NCBI GenBank assembly: GCA_024114885.1
Contig: CP099427.1
Span: forward strand, 2,034,001 to 2,098,000
Source of the DNA: Septoria linicola
Lineage: Eukaryota; Ascomycota; Dothideomycetes; Mycosphaerellales; Mycosphaerellaceae
Reading direction: 5' to 3'
Length of the DNA stretch: 64,000 bases
Part shown: piece after piece, positions 46,501 to 57,577 of the stretch
Numbering within the stretch: position 1 is the stretch's first letter
Layout: every line of letters begins with the position of its first letter
Made by a program: the position numbers and the translations under genes
The notes under the pieces: generated by a model
The model's input: only the letters and a program-made list of their open reading frames with translations
Databases searched by the model: none
What the model was told of the DNA's origin: nothing

Positions 46501-47730
46501 CGATCTCGTTGACCAACAAAGGCATCGTGGTCCTGCCTTGGGGAGCTGGCAGCCTTTGAGAACGTCTGATCTGGCCTCACAGCGTCTTCTTTGGAACAGC
46601 AAAGTCTTGGAACACTGCTGACTTGAGCGCATGCAGTGTGAGCTCCCAAGAACATCTCTTGAACCGCCAACAAGACCTCCCCAGCACGACACCTCGACTG
46701 ACACGCCCGACACGTCCTCAATCCGTTTTCGCGTCACCACCGACAAGCCGCACTCGCCATGATCAAGCCTCGTCAAGCTTCTCCAATGGTAAGGGCGCCT
46801 TTTTCTTCTTCTTCTCCCACGCCCCTGATGAGATGATGACATTCCTTCGACACCTCCACGCGAGCGCAACATTGCCCGTTGCGAAGCCGGCTCTGAGGCA
46901 TCGAAAGAAGGAACAACATAAATGGGGCGGCCATAGATCTCGGGAGAACGCGTGGGCATACCGTGGGCAACAATACTGACAGCTGCGGCTGATTGGAATG
47001 AGTACCCTCGCCTTCGGGCGTTGCAATCAAGAGACCGGCTTCGAAGGGCTGTTCATTTGCGAGCATGCGACAGGCCATGGGCGGAGACTTATGAGAGGCC
47101 TTTGGGCTGATCATGTTCGGGAACTTGTCTGATCATCTTTTGAATGACCGCACTGCGATGATGGCTGCCCAAAGATCCACTGCTGACATCTCAAACTGCA
47201 GGTCGCAACACTCTCGCCCACACCATCGTCCTTCCTGAACTCCGCGAATCCAGACCAAAACTTCCAGGTGAGTTGGCAACGGTGAGTGTGTCCCGGCGGC
47301 GGAGTGCGGTTCTCAGATTTCCATTCCTTCCGACTGTCCTCAAATCGCGCATACTTGTCTCTCGATGCAGCGCAGCAGTAAGTCGCTCAAAACACAACTC
47401 TTTCCGTCAACATCCTGTCGGCTTTTCCTCAGCAAATCGCTGCGATGGACAGCTCGCTGCGACACCTCTCGCAAGCACGGCGTATCGAGCTCGTCAACAC
47501 GCAGACAGCCATCTTCCTCTCAGCAAGAGCCATAGTGGAAGTCTTCGCGGCATTGTCTTCAAGGCAGGTACTGCAATCTTCTCACTTCGTTCTTCTCATC
47601 ACAACTTCAAGTCTTCTGCGTCGCATGTCCAACGAGACCGAGGCATCCATGCGCAATCCCAGTCCAGCTATCAGCAAAAGCGCCACGACTCTCCAGTGCA
47701 GAGGTAGTCAGATCGTGGATGGCATGTCTT

Positions 47731-47784
47731 TCAGTCTTCGGTAAGCTTTTAGTCTTCGGCGGGCTTTCAGTCTTCGGCGGTCTT
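47731..47784. repeat. Three tandem 18-nt units
   Basis: Units 47731..47748, 47749..47766 and 47767..47784 share the core AGTCTTCGG with a variable tail. The period of 18 keeps a reading frame, and on the minus strand it would encode repeats of RRLKA(R/Y). No gene around it is convincing. Confidence 0.65.
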
Positions 47785-48268
47785 CAATGGAGCTGATACG
47801 AACTCGAGTCGTTCTTGCTGTTCTACACAGGTGTGTTGAACATCTGTCTGAACCAGTCCACAGATCGTCTTCGAAACAACGCACTGCCGCACTGCCAGAC
47901 AAGTCAGCAGAGAGCAGCATATCGGCACACAGCGCACGAGCGAAGACTCGAGTGCAGCCGGCCTCAGCCTTCTTTCCTCATTTCCAGCGCAGTGGCACAC
48001 GATCCGCCAGAGTCCACCAAAAGCAGACTACAAGCAAGACCGGCCTCGCGCATCTCATCCTCAGTCACAACCCACATGTTCACAATCTGACCAGGAACCG
48101 CTGAGATGTAATCTCTAGGTCAAGTCGGCCTTGCCTATACTTTCTCAATTTCTCCTCAACAAGTCATCGCCGTAGCGAGACAGCACAATGCACAGCGCAA
48201 ATCAGCTCACGGCAAGTCACCAAGCTACAAAGAGTAGCTTCAAGGCAATGCCGGCCTCAACGTCGGTA

Positions 48269-49136
48269 AGCTGGGCACGAAGCTCACCAGCACAGTCTGT
48301 TTTTCATCTTTCGCCTACTCAAAACCAATCGCACAGCACTGTCCTTTGGGTGCCGACGTTGTTATCTATCAGCTGGGCACGAGACTCGCCAGCACGATCG
48401 ACCTCTTCTCACCTTCGGCAATCCGTGCTGCGAGTCACACGCTCATCAGCCCAAACATCCTGCCTCGATTTCCACCCTCAGCATCAACGCACAGCACTCT
48501 CGCGATGACCACAAGTGATCTGCGAGTAGCACTGGCGTCGCCTGGTACCAGCTGGGCACGAAGCTCGCCAGCATGTTCTCAATGGCCTCACTTTCTCCAA
48601 TCTACGCCGGCATGGAGCTTATCGTCAATATCCAGTCCTGCTCACCTTTCTTGCATGTGGCACCAAGTCAAAGCACAGCCCGCCTTCCCTAAGGTCGGTG
48701 CTTGCCCATGTCCAGCATCGAGACTTTGCGGCTGGGCACGAAGCTCGCCAGCGCACTTCAAAGTGTCCTACCCTCTGCGACCTATTCTGGGCTTCGAAGC
48801 TCGCCAGCGCAACCAACCTTTTCCGACGTTCCGCAGTCTACTTTGGGCGTGAAGCACACCAGCCCGACACTGACTTGATGCGGAAGCCTTTGTGCATACG
48901 AGCCAGGAATTGTCCGGTCCGCTCTCTAGGTTTGAGTCGCAGCGTGCAGGTGGTCCAGGTGTCTGCTCTGCGCGAGCAGTCTTGATTGCCATTGTCTTGG
49001 AAATCAGTCAACGAACGCTTCCCACGAACCCAGACGATGATGCCAGTCGAGCGCATCTGCGCAATGCCGCAGTGAGCTTTGGGATGTCCTGCCAGATGAG
49101 AGTAGAAGCCGGGACATGATGCCTCGCCAGCGCAAA
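48269..49136. repeat. Dispersed direct repeats, GCTGGGCACGAAGCTCGCCAGC-like
   Basis: A 22-26-nt motif (close to CTGGGCACGAAGCTCGCCAG) occurs at about 48269, 48371, 48550 and 48731, with weaker copies at about 48787, 48844 and 49109. Spacings are about 102, 179, 181, 57 and 57 nt. The copies fall in different reading frames, so they are not one protein repeat. Confidence 0.6.
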
Positions 49137-51439
49137 TACAAGAGGAATGTGCAGAAGGACAACGAGGAATGGGAACGCTGATTTGCGTCGGGCGGTGAGG
49201 CTCACCGTCGACCTCACGAGGGGACGTTGAGGTCCGCAGAGCTTGGAAGAGACTTGATCTCAAGTCTCAACAGAACGCTACGAAGGTAGTCGTCGGGATC
49301 GATTGCAGGGCTTACGGCCGAAGCTCACAGTTGCCAGAGAGGAGGAAGGGAAAAGAGATGGGGTGGGAAGGCCTGCGCTCTGCCAAAGGAAGAAAAGTGT
49401 GAAGGCATACTTTGGACTCACGCCGGCCAGTGCTATGGCGCACGGCGGTCCGTTGCAAGCAGAGAGGTGGGAAAGGTCGTAAGGAATGATGGGAGAGACT
49501 TGTCTTGCGTGAGACGTCAACAGCCCGAGCTCCAGCCTTACCAACAGGAAACCTGATTTTGACGGCGGGACTTACACCGGCTGGCAAGCAGCTCACGGAT
49601 GCCAGAAGTTGTACTTGACCACAAGCACAAGACGCTCGCATTCCTGGTCTGCTGGAGACTGGGTGTTTGTCCGAGGATGCCGCTTCCTGCGCATGTTCTG
49701 GAGGTCTCCCTTTGGTAATTCCTTTTCTTCGAACGGCTTTTGGATATTGACAGAAGGATGTCTCCGGAGCCTGGCCAGTATTGCTGACGTTGGCGGGCAC
49801 GATCAACGACTCTGGGATGGTGCTTCGGTGTGCTGCTCCGAAGGCTAATGAGTGCTGGATTTATCGACGTATGCCGACATCATCTCAATCGTCTGGAATT
49901 TTCGTCAAGCCCAGTCTCCAAAGCTGGCATACGGTAAAGAAAGTGGTGTCGAGGTTCTCCGAAGAAAATGCAAAAGTCTTCTGGATGCCAGATTGCGCCC
50001 GGCAGTGACCGGCACAAAGGGCTCCACGCTGCCGCGGAATACCAAGAGTGGTATGCCGGCATCTTGCCGTCCTCAAACACATGGTTGGTTAGAACCTTGC
50101 CAATGATGCTGGAGCAGCGGAGCGGATGTGTGGTAGGAGTGCAGGTCGGTGCTAGTGATGAGCTTTTCGCCACCATGAGCAGTCAAGTGAGGACATCACG
50201 TTGCCCACCTGGAAGTGAGCCACCGACTGCACTCACCTACTCTCATTGCCAGTCTGGCTGCTCGCCGTGCTGCCTGCTGGGCAGGTTTGGGTGTGGTTCA
50301 ACTCATGTTGCCTTGACAGGGAGTCAAAGGCGGCTCACACTTTCTCTCCCTCATTGGCTCGCTGCCTGATATGTTCCGTTGTTCGGTGTTCGGTGGCGAA
50401 AAGTACGATGCGGGTGGTGAGGAAGGCGGGATAGGAGGTTGAAAGCGGCGGAGCCTGTCGGTGGTGGAGTGCTGTCTGCCTGAAGTCTCTGTCAGTGGCG
50501 AAAACGGCACGAAGGAGAGGAGAGAAGTGATACCCAGCCGTGTCGGTTCAGGGAAGGAGCTCCATGAGTTCTCCTCGTCGCTCACCTCGCCGCCGCTCCA
50601 GAGGGGTGGCCGGCGGAAGTCTCTGCCAGAGGAGATGGACGGTGATGGGCGAAGCCACAAGGCAACGAGCAGCGCTGTTGAAGAATCTGCTGGCACTGGA
50701 GATGAGTCTCAGCTCGCCATACTCACGGTGGACCTCGCCGTCGCCGTGTTGTGGTGGTGTTTGGGCAGTGGAGGCTTTCTGCGCTGCTCACTTCCCAGCG
50801 CCCTGTTGCCTCTTTGAGGCCCAATTCAGATGAACGAGCATAGCAGACGCACACGAAGGCGCCTCTGTTGGTTGCCGGGCTGATCAATGGAAGGATGAGG
50901 TCGTGTCGCTGTCATGGTAGAGAGTAAGTCAGTCACCGCTGAGAAAGCGCAAGGCTCCGACAGAACTTGCCAAGCGGCAAGGATTCCACCATTACTTCAC
51001 CACAACTTCCTTCTCTCCTTCAGAACATCACAAATCTGAACACGATATCATCACGAGGCATTGGAGAAGCTCAACTCACCTCGTCACGGGTAGCAGAAAG
51101 GTAGGACGATATGCTCAACAGCCTCCAGCAGCCACGACAGCTCGGCGAGGCAAACATAACTGAGCCTAAAACTGGGAGCACCTCCGCTATCAGTAAGACT
51201 GCTCATGTGTTGCGTAGCAAAGGGCCAGCGGGTATGGGAGATGCTCCTGGGCAGTATGTTGTGTCTCTACGAAGAGATATAGGAGCGGAGAGCTCGAGAG
51301 ACAAGTTGGCAGATTCATCATCCCTACACAGCACGCACCTTCCAACAGATCGCTCCGCCGGTGACAACAGCACCGCGCCACCACATCTAAAGATGGGCAA
51401 CACGGACGAGGCGAACTCAATCGGAGGGCGCAACAGAAA

Positions 51440-51670
51440 TTGCAAGCCATGCAAGCTCAACTTGAGCAAAATCTTGACCACATCGCCACCAACGAGCGTA
51501 GGATTGCGGAACTTGTCCGCCAAGACAAAGTCATCTCTTCCAGGCTGAACGAGTGCATGGTGGAGCTTTCCAACCTCAGCGGAAGAGCGGAGCACCTCCG
51601 CTCTCTGCTCGCCAGACTCGACCGAGCCCAGCAAGGCGACTACCACGCCGGATTGTCGGCACAGCTGTAA
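51440..51670 (+). CDS. Possible small coiled-coil protein (3' exon)
   Basis: The frame encodes MQAMQAQLEQNLDHIATNER and continues with heptads (ELVRQDKVISSRLNECMVEL, LRSLLARLDRAQQ) to a stop at 51668. The same frame is open back to about 51372, just after a CAACAG that could be an acceptor, so an upstream exon between 51111 and 51250 is possible. I could not settle the 5' structure. Family unknown. Confidence 0.3.
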   Translation: MQAMQAQLEQNLDHIATNERRIAELVRQDKVISSRLNECMVELSNLSGRAEHLRSLLARLDRAQQGDYHAGLSAQL

Positions 51671-51919
51671 AGGAGAAGGACCGGTAAGTTTGTGTTGCTT
51701 CTCTGATCACTGTCGCCAGCCAAGCCTCCCAAAATCCCATCACCATACCACTACGATCGCTCGCTTTGCGGAAACCGCCAGTCACACTTCCGCCGCAAAG
51801 CACATTCACTTTCTTCCTCCCCAGGCCGACACATCGCCAGTCACGCGCCGAAGAAGGTAGGATACAAGTATCAGCAATTCAGCCCTCCTTTCCTTCTTCC
51901 TTACATTCCACATCCAAGC

Positions 51920-53453
51920 ATGAAGTGGTTCCGCAACAACTCCGCAGGCTTGCTTGTACAGCAGACTGCTTCCAGCCCATCGCAACAGCCAAGCGAATCA
52001 GCGCAAACTCAGCTTCCGGCGACGACAGCTCCCAGGCTCGGAGATGACGACGAAATCGAGATGCTAGAGGCGCCGGCTCGAGGTGTCAAGCGCTCTACAG
52101 AAGACGACATGATGGACATTGATGAGGAGGATTCTGACTTCGAGTACAACTCGAGTGGCGTCTGCCCTCAAGACGGCGTAAGTCATGCGAGAACAATTGC
52201 TCTTCCCAGGTATGTGGGGAAATGGCAATTGACATACTGACTTCCTGCAGGCACGACACAACCAGCGTGTCACCAAGCGACCACCACATGAGCATCTTCT
52301 ACACCTTCCACAACCAGTACAGCAACTGATCTACAGCTATGTTCTTGTATCCGATTCGCCATACGACGTTCAACCAGACGGCAAGATGGTCCCAAAGCGT
52401 GTCATCTACTGGAAAATCCGCGAAGATCGCAGCTTGACCAAGAAAGAGCTGAAGAAACACAACGGCACTCCAATTTGCAAGCCACCAGGTCTACTTACTG
52501 TCTCCAAACAAGTCCGAGAGATGGCACTGCCCATCTTCCACGTGGGCAACGACTTCGACGTCATGGTCAGCGACTACAACGGGAAGGCTATCATGGCATG
52601 GTGGAAGCGAGTGCAGAAGGAACGCTTAAGAGCTGCTGAGCATCCTATTCAGCTCGCAGGAAGCAACGCCAGACTGGACCTGCACCATACACACGCTGCA
52701 GGATTCAGAGACTTGTCGCAAGCGTTCCACCAGGATGAACACTCCTTCGTCCTCCATCGCCTGAATGATACTCGTCAATCTGACCTGCAACTGGGCCGAG
52801 TTAAAATCGATGTAGACGGCGGGACTAACTGGAACAACCTCACAACGTGGCTCGACCTCTGCCACAAAGGCCAATTACCACCGTTCGTTTCCAGTCCTTA
52901 CATAGACACAGACGGCCACGATCTCTTCGGCGAAGAAGACGCTGTCTCACATCTCTTCGACGTTGCGAAATTGTATCCTCGAGGAGAGTCGGCTGCCCTT
53001 CACATGTGCGTCAACACTCATCGTGAGCATCTCATCTGTTATAACCAAGATTGGGCTCCCGATGCCGAAAAGACGAGCGATCAACAAGACTCGCCCTCCA
53101 GTAGCCACACCCTGGACAACGAAACTCAGTATTACGTCACAGTCGAGCCTTTGGGCACCGACTCCACGGATCCCAAGTTCTGGTTCGGCGACGAGGACGA
53201 GGAGACTGAGGTAGAGGAACAGCCCGACGAGGTGGGGAGACAGGAGGCCGAAGAAGAAGAGGAAGAGGAAGACGAGAGGTTGTCTTCAGTCCAGGAAATG
53301 TCTCACTCAGAGGACACACCAGCGGTAGTGGAGATTGAAGACTCCAGCGCCGACGAGATGGAGCTGGATGATGGACACAGACACAAGCGGCGCAAGACTA
53401 AGAGCCACAAGTCTCGCCTGGTTGTGAATGACTCTGATCTGGAAAGCGAGTGA
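51920..53453 (+). CDS. Acidic protein with F-box/2EXR-like motif
   Basis: Two exons (51920..52177 and 52251..53453; GTAAGT/CTGCAG) give 486 residues. The first exon is polar and acidic (DDDEIEMLEAP, MMDIDEEDSDFEY). The second opens with a motif widespread in large fungal families of F-box-like or 2EXR proteins: LPQPVQQLIYSYVLVSDSP, later GLLTVSKQVREMALPIFH and VGNDFDV. The C-terminus has long Glu/Asp runs and ends with a basic patch (HKRRKTKSHKSR) that may be a nuclear localisation signal. A role in protein turnover or transcription is possible, but nothing in the sequence proves it. Confidence 0.65.
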
Positions 53454-53786
53454 TGGGAAATGTGGCATGTTGATCTTCTGTTTGCAGTCACTCGAGCAGG
53501 ACTCAAGGACCGTGTCAAAATAGAAGAAGAAGCGGCAGAGCGCACGCTATCACACGAACTGATTGTGGTCTCTGGTCCGCTGGTTTTCCATCAGCATGAG
53601 GACTTTGCGAATGCGCAATGGTGGGCCACTCATAAGAAGCTGTCTAGCTCATGCACTAGCAGGATACATGCGTCAAATACTACAGCATAGACTGGATCAC
53701 TGTGAGGAAGGTGAAGCCGGTAAAAAGGAGACATGGGGATCATGGACTGTAGTATTTGTGCTACTGAGCTGCAAGATGAGCCTGAT
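53454..53786. other. Intergenic between convergent genes
   Basis: Short 3' flanks of the acidic protein gene and the first metallopeptidase-like gene. Nothing recognised. Confidence 0.5.
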
Positions 53787-55136
53787 CTACAAGCTCAAAA
53801 ATGACTCCTCGAGACTAAAGCAATCATCAAAGTCCTTCCTACCTCGCCACTGACGCTTTGAATTGATAGCATGGAGATCATTGCGTACCCAATCATTCAG
53901 GCTAGGACTGTTAATATCTGCAAGTCTCCACCGCGTCTTGCGTCCGTCCTTGCTTTCGTCATGAGGCGTATGCAATCCGAATATCTGATCTCCAGGCGGA
54001 TTCGACTCGTCAATCCCACAAGGGACAGCTTCTGCGATCCATGTCGGCATCGATGTCGGCCTGATTGGCCCTGCAAGGACTTCCGCTCCCGCTTTCTCAC
54101 GCTTCGTCCAGAAGCTTTCGGTGAGTATTTCGTTGAAGAAATGATTTGGGACACGATGGATCCTGTCGAACAGGAAAGCAGGCTCGCCTCGAAGCCCCAG
54201 GTAGGCATCACCATCGATGCAATCCCGCGCTATGAGCCTGGATGGCCAGTCCATCATTATGCAATATTCATGCTGGCTCGGTCCAGTGCCTTGGTAATGT
54301 GCGATAGGTGGCTCTTCCAGCGGCGCCTCTTTGATTATACCGCCGAAAAGTGCGTTCTCGAGATCGAATCCGCCTTCGCAACACCAGGAACTGTGGAGGA
54401 ACGGCTCGTGCGTGTCAGGTCCGAAGCGAGCATTGCTGAGCGCGTGTCCAGATTCGTGAAGTATGGTGCGGGCGAGCTGCCACCTATGGTATGGCATCGC
54501 TGGTTCCGCTGGAGCGTCAGATTTGATGAGTGTCTGGACTACCGGCCACCACACTCTCCAGCCAAGGACTATCTGAGATCGGATGCCGTGTTTGAAGCGC
54601 TGACGGTCGCTCATATTTCTGAATACTGCGCGACGATCAGGAAGCTGCCTGCATACCGCAGCAGCGCCTTCTGGCAGCCGTTCCTCATCAGGCATGGCAA
54701 TTACGAAGTCGATGTTTCGGATCATGTCCAGCATAATTAGTCGAGCTCGGTTTCGCATCTCATTTGTAACAGCCTTTTGAGCATAGAGTAGGATGCCTCT
54801 TGGGTTCCCCTCTTCTGACTTGACCTCTGAAATGCTGGTGAGTCGCCTGCCCCTGCGAAAGGACTTCCCGGAATCGCCATACATGTCTCCATCCATTACA
54901 GTAACAACATGTCTTACAAAGGCGTCAGTCCATACCAATCGGGATGCCAGCCGACAAGCATCGAACAGTACGGCTTTATACCACGCTTTGCTGACGTTGA
55001 AACGATCGCTTGTAAAGAATTCGAGTACTGGGTTCTGTAGTGGGTCGTTCTGGTGGACGGTCGGCTCGTCTACAAAGTTCTTGAAGTCCGAGCAGCAGAA
55101 GCCTGCGCAGTTAGAAGCTGTGGCGTGAGGATGCAT
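53787..55136 (-). CDS. Putative zincin metallopeptidase, tandem copy 1
   Basis: Single exon, 449 residues. The zinc motif HESGH (His227-Glu228...His231, in ARTILHESGHAL) is followed 23 residues later by Glu254 in WCCEGGFDLENALFGG. HExxH plus a downstream Glu is the gluzincin pattern, so a metal-dependent peptidase is a reasonable inference. The N-terminus has GFCCSDFKNFVDEP and no signal peptide. The C-terminal region carries FFNEILTESFWTKRE, WIAEAVP and RQWRGRKDFDD. About 500 nt upstream lies a paralogue in the same orientation with the same blocks. I do not recognise the family. Intact frame and conserved catalytic residues suggest both are functional. CATATATGAG about 120 nt before the ATG may act as TATA box. 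Confidence 0.65.
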   Translation of the reverse strand: MHPHATASNCAGFCCSDFKNFVDEPTVHQNDPLQNPVLEFFTSDRFNVSKAWYKAVLFDACRLASRLVWTDAFVRHVVTVMDGDMYGDSGKSFRRGRRLTSISEVKSEEGNPRGILLYAQKAVTNEMRNRARLIMLDMIRNIDFVIAMPDEERLPEGAAAVCRQLPDRRAVFRNMSDRQRFKHGIRSQIVLGWRVWWPVVQTLIKSDAPAEPAMPYHRWQLARTILHESGHALSNARFGPDTHEPFLHSSWCCEGGFDLENALFGGIIKEAPLEEPPIAHYQGTGPSQHEYCIMMDWPSRLIARDCIDGDAYLGLRGEPAFLFDRIHRVPNHFFNEILTESFWTKREKAGAEVLAGPIRPTSMPTWIAEAVPCGIDESNPPGDQIFGLHTPHDESKDGRKTRWRLADINSPSLNDWVRNDLHAINSKRQWRGRKDFDDCFSLEESFLSL

Positions 55137-55642
55137 GATGTAAGAAAGAAACAGAGATAATACTTACTGTCCAGCAGTAAAGAGATAAAGAGACCGAGAA
55201 AGATTGGTGTTGAGCACTGTTAATGGATTGAGTCTTCGGCGCCCATGGCGGTCTCATATATGCGAGTGAGTAGGACGTACTGCGTACAAAGAACTCGACA
55301 AAGAACGATTGTACGATTCTAAAAGTGTATTGCTGCTGCTTTGTCTTCTGTTCGGGACAAAGGTTGGAAGTTGATGCAGGTTGTCGGTCATTGTTCCCAA
55401 TGGATCGATTGTGCTATCGTTCGGTGCAAGTAGGAAAGTCGAACCAGTCGGAAAGTCGCAACAGCTGCCTTAGACCCGCACCTCCCGCCGCAAATCGAGC
55501 AAGCGAGCTTGTCATACTGGCGAACATTGGAGGAGGAGGGTAGCAAGGCTGCAAAGAACCTCAAGAAGCGTCGGAAAAGAAGGCAGCGATTGTGCTTCGT
55601 GGATACAGGAGAACTACTGTGATAGGTGCTATTTCGCCTAGC
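55137..55642. other. Intergenic between tandem paralogues
   Basis: Promoter region of copy 1 and 3' flank of copy 2. A TATATG-containing element lies near 55255. No gene. Confidence 0.5.
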
Positions 55643-57097
55643 CTACAAGCTCATGAATGAATCTTCGAATTCAAGCTCATCATACAAATGCCGATGAGCT
55701 CGCCACTGACGCTTGGTGTTTAAATTATGCAGCCAGTAACGCAGCCCTTCGTGTAGGCCAGGCTTGCGAATATCTGCAAACCTGAAGAATGCAGGTCTCA
55801 GATCGCTGACCTTATCTTCGCCTGACTGCGCCTCACATGCTTCATCGGCATCCCCCCCATCAGAAAAGTCCTCATCATCAGAGTCCTGCTCGTCAGAATC
55901 CAGCCCGTGTGGCTGCACCGCTGGTCCCACAGAAATCTCATCTTTGAAGATGTACTCAGCCACCCATACAGCCATAACAGGCGGTCGTACTGGGCCTGAT
56001 CGAATGTGCTCACTAACCAACTCTCGTTGCGTCCAGAAGCTCTCAGTGAAGATGTCCACGAAGTAGCGAGCAGGAACCCGACGAACCTCATCGAATGGAT
56101 ACTTTGGATTGTCCCGCATACCCATTTGCGACCCTCTCTCATGGTATATGCGAGCGAACAGAGAGGATGGGTACTCGGTCATAAGAAAGTGCTCGGTGTA
56201 GCGCGGCGCTCTGCCTGTTTCGTTCGACGCGCAATACGCGGCCGAGGGCTCCTCCATGAGCTGCGTGCGTATCAGGCCGCCGAACAGCGCATTCTCCAAA
56301 TCGAAACCACCTTCAGAGCACCATAAATTGCAGACGTAAGGTTCCCAGTTGTCGGGTCCGATGCTCATGTTGATGAGGGCGTGACCGAGTTCGTGGAGGA
56401 TGCTAGTAACGAGGAAAAGCTTTCGCGCGGCGTTTCTGGTATCTGCTGGTTCGCCGATCTTACGTTTAGGATCCTCGATGGTCTCAAAAAGGACGCGTGT
56501 GCTGAGGATTATTTTCGATCGACAGCCGTGCTTGTAGCGCTTGCGACCATCCTGGCTTGTGTAGTTCTCCAAAGATTGTTCTTCAAGTCGTTGACAGCTT
56601 GCACTGACGCTTGGCCTGATTTGGCCATCATTGGGCCATGATATGCTAAACTCAACAGCATCAATCATGTCCTGCATGATCAGTCGAGCTTCCTTGCGCA
56701 TATCATCCGTAACGACACGTTGTGTTTCTGTGTGATATATCAGAATATCCTGTTTGTATCCGCCGCCGCAGTCAGCTTCAGAGATACTGTGGATCCTGCG
56801 ACCTCTGCGCGGTTTGATTGACCCCGCGGCGACATACATCTCTCCATTCACAGTCTTCACGACATGCTTAACGAATGCGTCGATTGTCATAAGTCGCGAG
56901 ACCAACTGGCAGGCATCACGGAGCAGGTCATCGTATCCTCGATCTGATATGTGTTTCTCGAATCGGCTTCTTGCAAACAGCCCGTGTATGAGGTTTTGTA
57001 AAGGATCGTCTTGTAACAAGACTGGCTCATCGACTAGAGTCTTGAAATCTGAACAGCAGAAACCGGGACAGTCGTCAGCAGCTATGTGGTTCGACAT
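55643..57097 (-). CDS. Putative zincin metallopeptidase, tandem copy 2
   Basis: Single exon, 484 residues from ATG 57097. The frame is open to 57193, but MSNHIAADDCPGFCCSDFK aligns with the N-terminus of copy 1, so the inner ATG is preferred; the extra 32 residues are hydrophobic and would create a signal-like leader if used. The zinc motif HELGH (235-239, in TSILHELGHALINM) is followed by Glu262 in CSEGGFDLENALFGG, the same 23-residue spacing as copy 1. Other shared blocks are MRKEARLIMQDMIDAVEFSI, YFVDIFTESFWTQRE and KRQWRAHRHLYDELEFEDSF. An acidic insert (DSDEQDSDDEDFSDGGDADE) before the C-terminus is absent from copy 1. Divergence is considerable, so the duplication is not recent. Confidence 0.65.
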   Translation of the reverse strand: MSNHIAADDCPGFCCSDFKTLVDEPVLLQDDPLQNLIHGLFARSRFEKHISDRGYDDLLRDACQLVSRLMTIDAFVKHVVKTVNGEMYVAAGSIKPRRGRRIHSISEADCGGGYKQDILIYHTETQRVVTDDMRKEARLIMQDMIDAVEFSISWPNDGQIRPSVSASCQRLEEQSLENYTSQDGRKRYKHGCRSKIILSTRVLFETIEDPKRKIGEPADTRNAARKLFLVTSILHELGHALINMSIGPDNWEPYVCNLWCSEGGFDLENALFGGLIRTQLMEEPSAAYCASNETGRAPRYTEHFLMTEYPSSLFARIYHERGSQMGMRDNPKYPFDEVRRVPARYFVDIFTESFWTQRELVSEHIRSGPVRPPVMAVWVAEYIFKDEISVGPAVQPHGLDSDEQDSDDEDFSDGGDADEACEAQSGEDKVSDLRPAFFRFADIRKPGLHEGLRYWLHNLNTKRQWRAHRHLYDELEFEDSFMSL

Positions 57098-57577
57098 CGT
57101 GAAAAGGCGACAAGGTGAAAGGTGACAACAAGAAAAGGTAGCCGGCCAGCAGCAAGATAGAAGGAATGACAGAAGGAACTGCGAGGCAAGCAAAGTAACT
57201 TCTCAACCAGAACACCGTTCAGCAAGAAGGGCTGCAACTATGTAGAGCCCGCAGCCCACGTTCGTCGATCTCAAGATAGATAGCAGACAAAGGAGTTCAT
57301 CATGAATCCTTTGTGTAAAATGTTGTGAAGAAATTAGCACCTACAAGATTCCATCGGGGCTTTGTGTCTTGCCACGCACCTCTGATCAAATCATACAGAT
57401 GCTGCAAAGTCATTTGACTGGCGTTAGCGGCTGGGCTACATATCGCACAGCATTGATACAGCGTGGGCAAGGAACATTTGATCCCTGGGATCAGGCATCG
57501 ACGCAATTGAGTAGTACTGTATCGTCCAGCTACTTATCACCCAAGACATTGCTTCTCCTCACTGCCACATTCTTCGC
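57098..57577. other. Intergenic, no gene supported
   Basis: Upstream of metallopeptidase copy 2 and downstream of the E2 gene. Short frames only. Confidence 0.5.

Larger units (their letters stand above)
43593..51439. other. Long gene-poor stretch with short repeats
   Basis: About 7.8 kb in which I can support no gene. Frames of 100-275 codons exist (for example 44121..44948, +) but show no domain and overlap others. A 72-codon frame (45548..45766, +, starting MPQIIVACQCP) is a weak candidate. Noticed repeats are a 34-nt imperfect direct repeat at 44959..44992 and 45110..45143 (core CATGACTTCTGGATGA), CATTGCCCGTTGCGAAGC near 46325 and 46870, and the repeats listed at 47731 and 48269. Base composition is like the genic parts, so this is not a RIP-mutated transposon. 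Confidence 0.4.

Noticed and set aside
48188..48852. A protein with SWARSSPA/LGTKLAS repeats in 48.2-48.9 kb
   Set aside because: The repeat copies lie in different frames and no single frame links them, so a DNA-level repeat is more likely.
53871..54740. 289-codon + strand frame opposite metallopeptidase copy 1
   Set aside because: It is the antisense shadow of a gene with catalytic motifs and a paralogue; its own protein has no domain.
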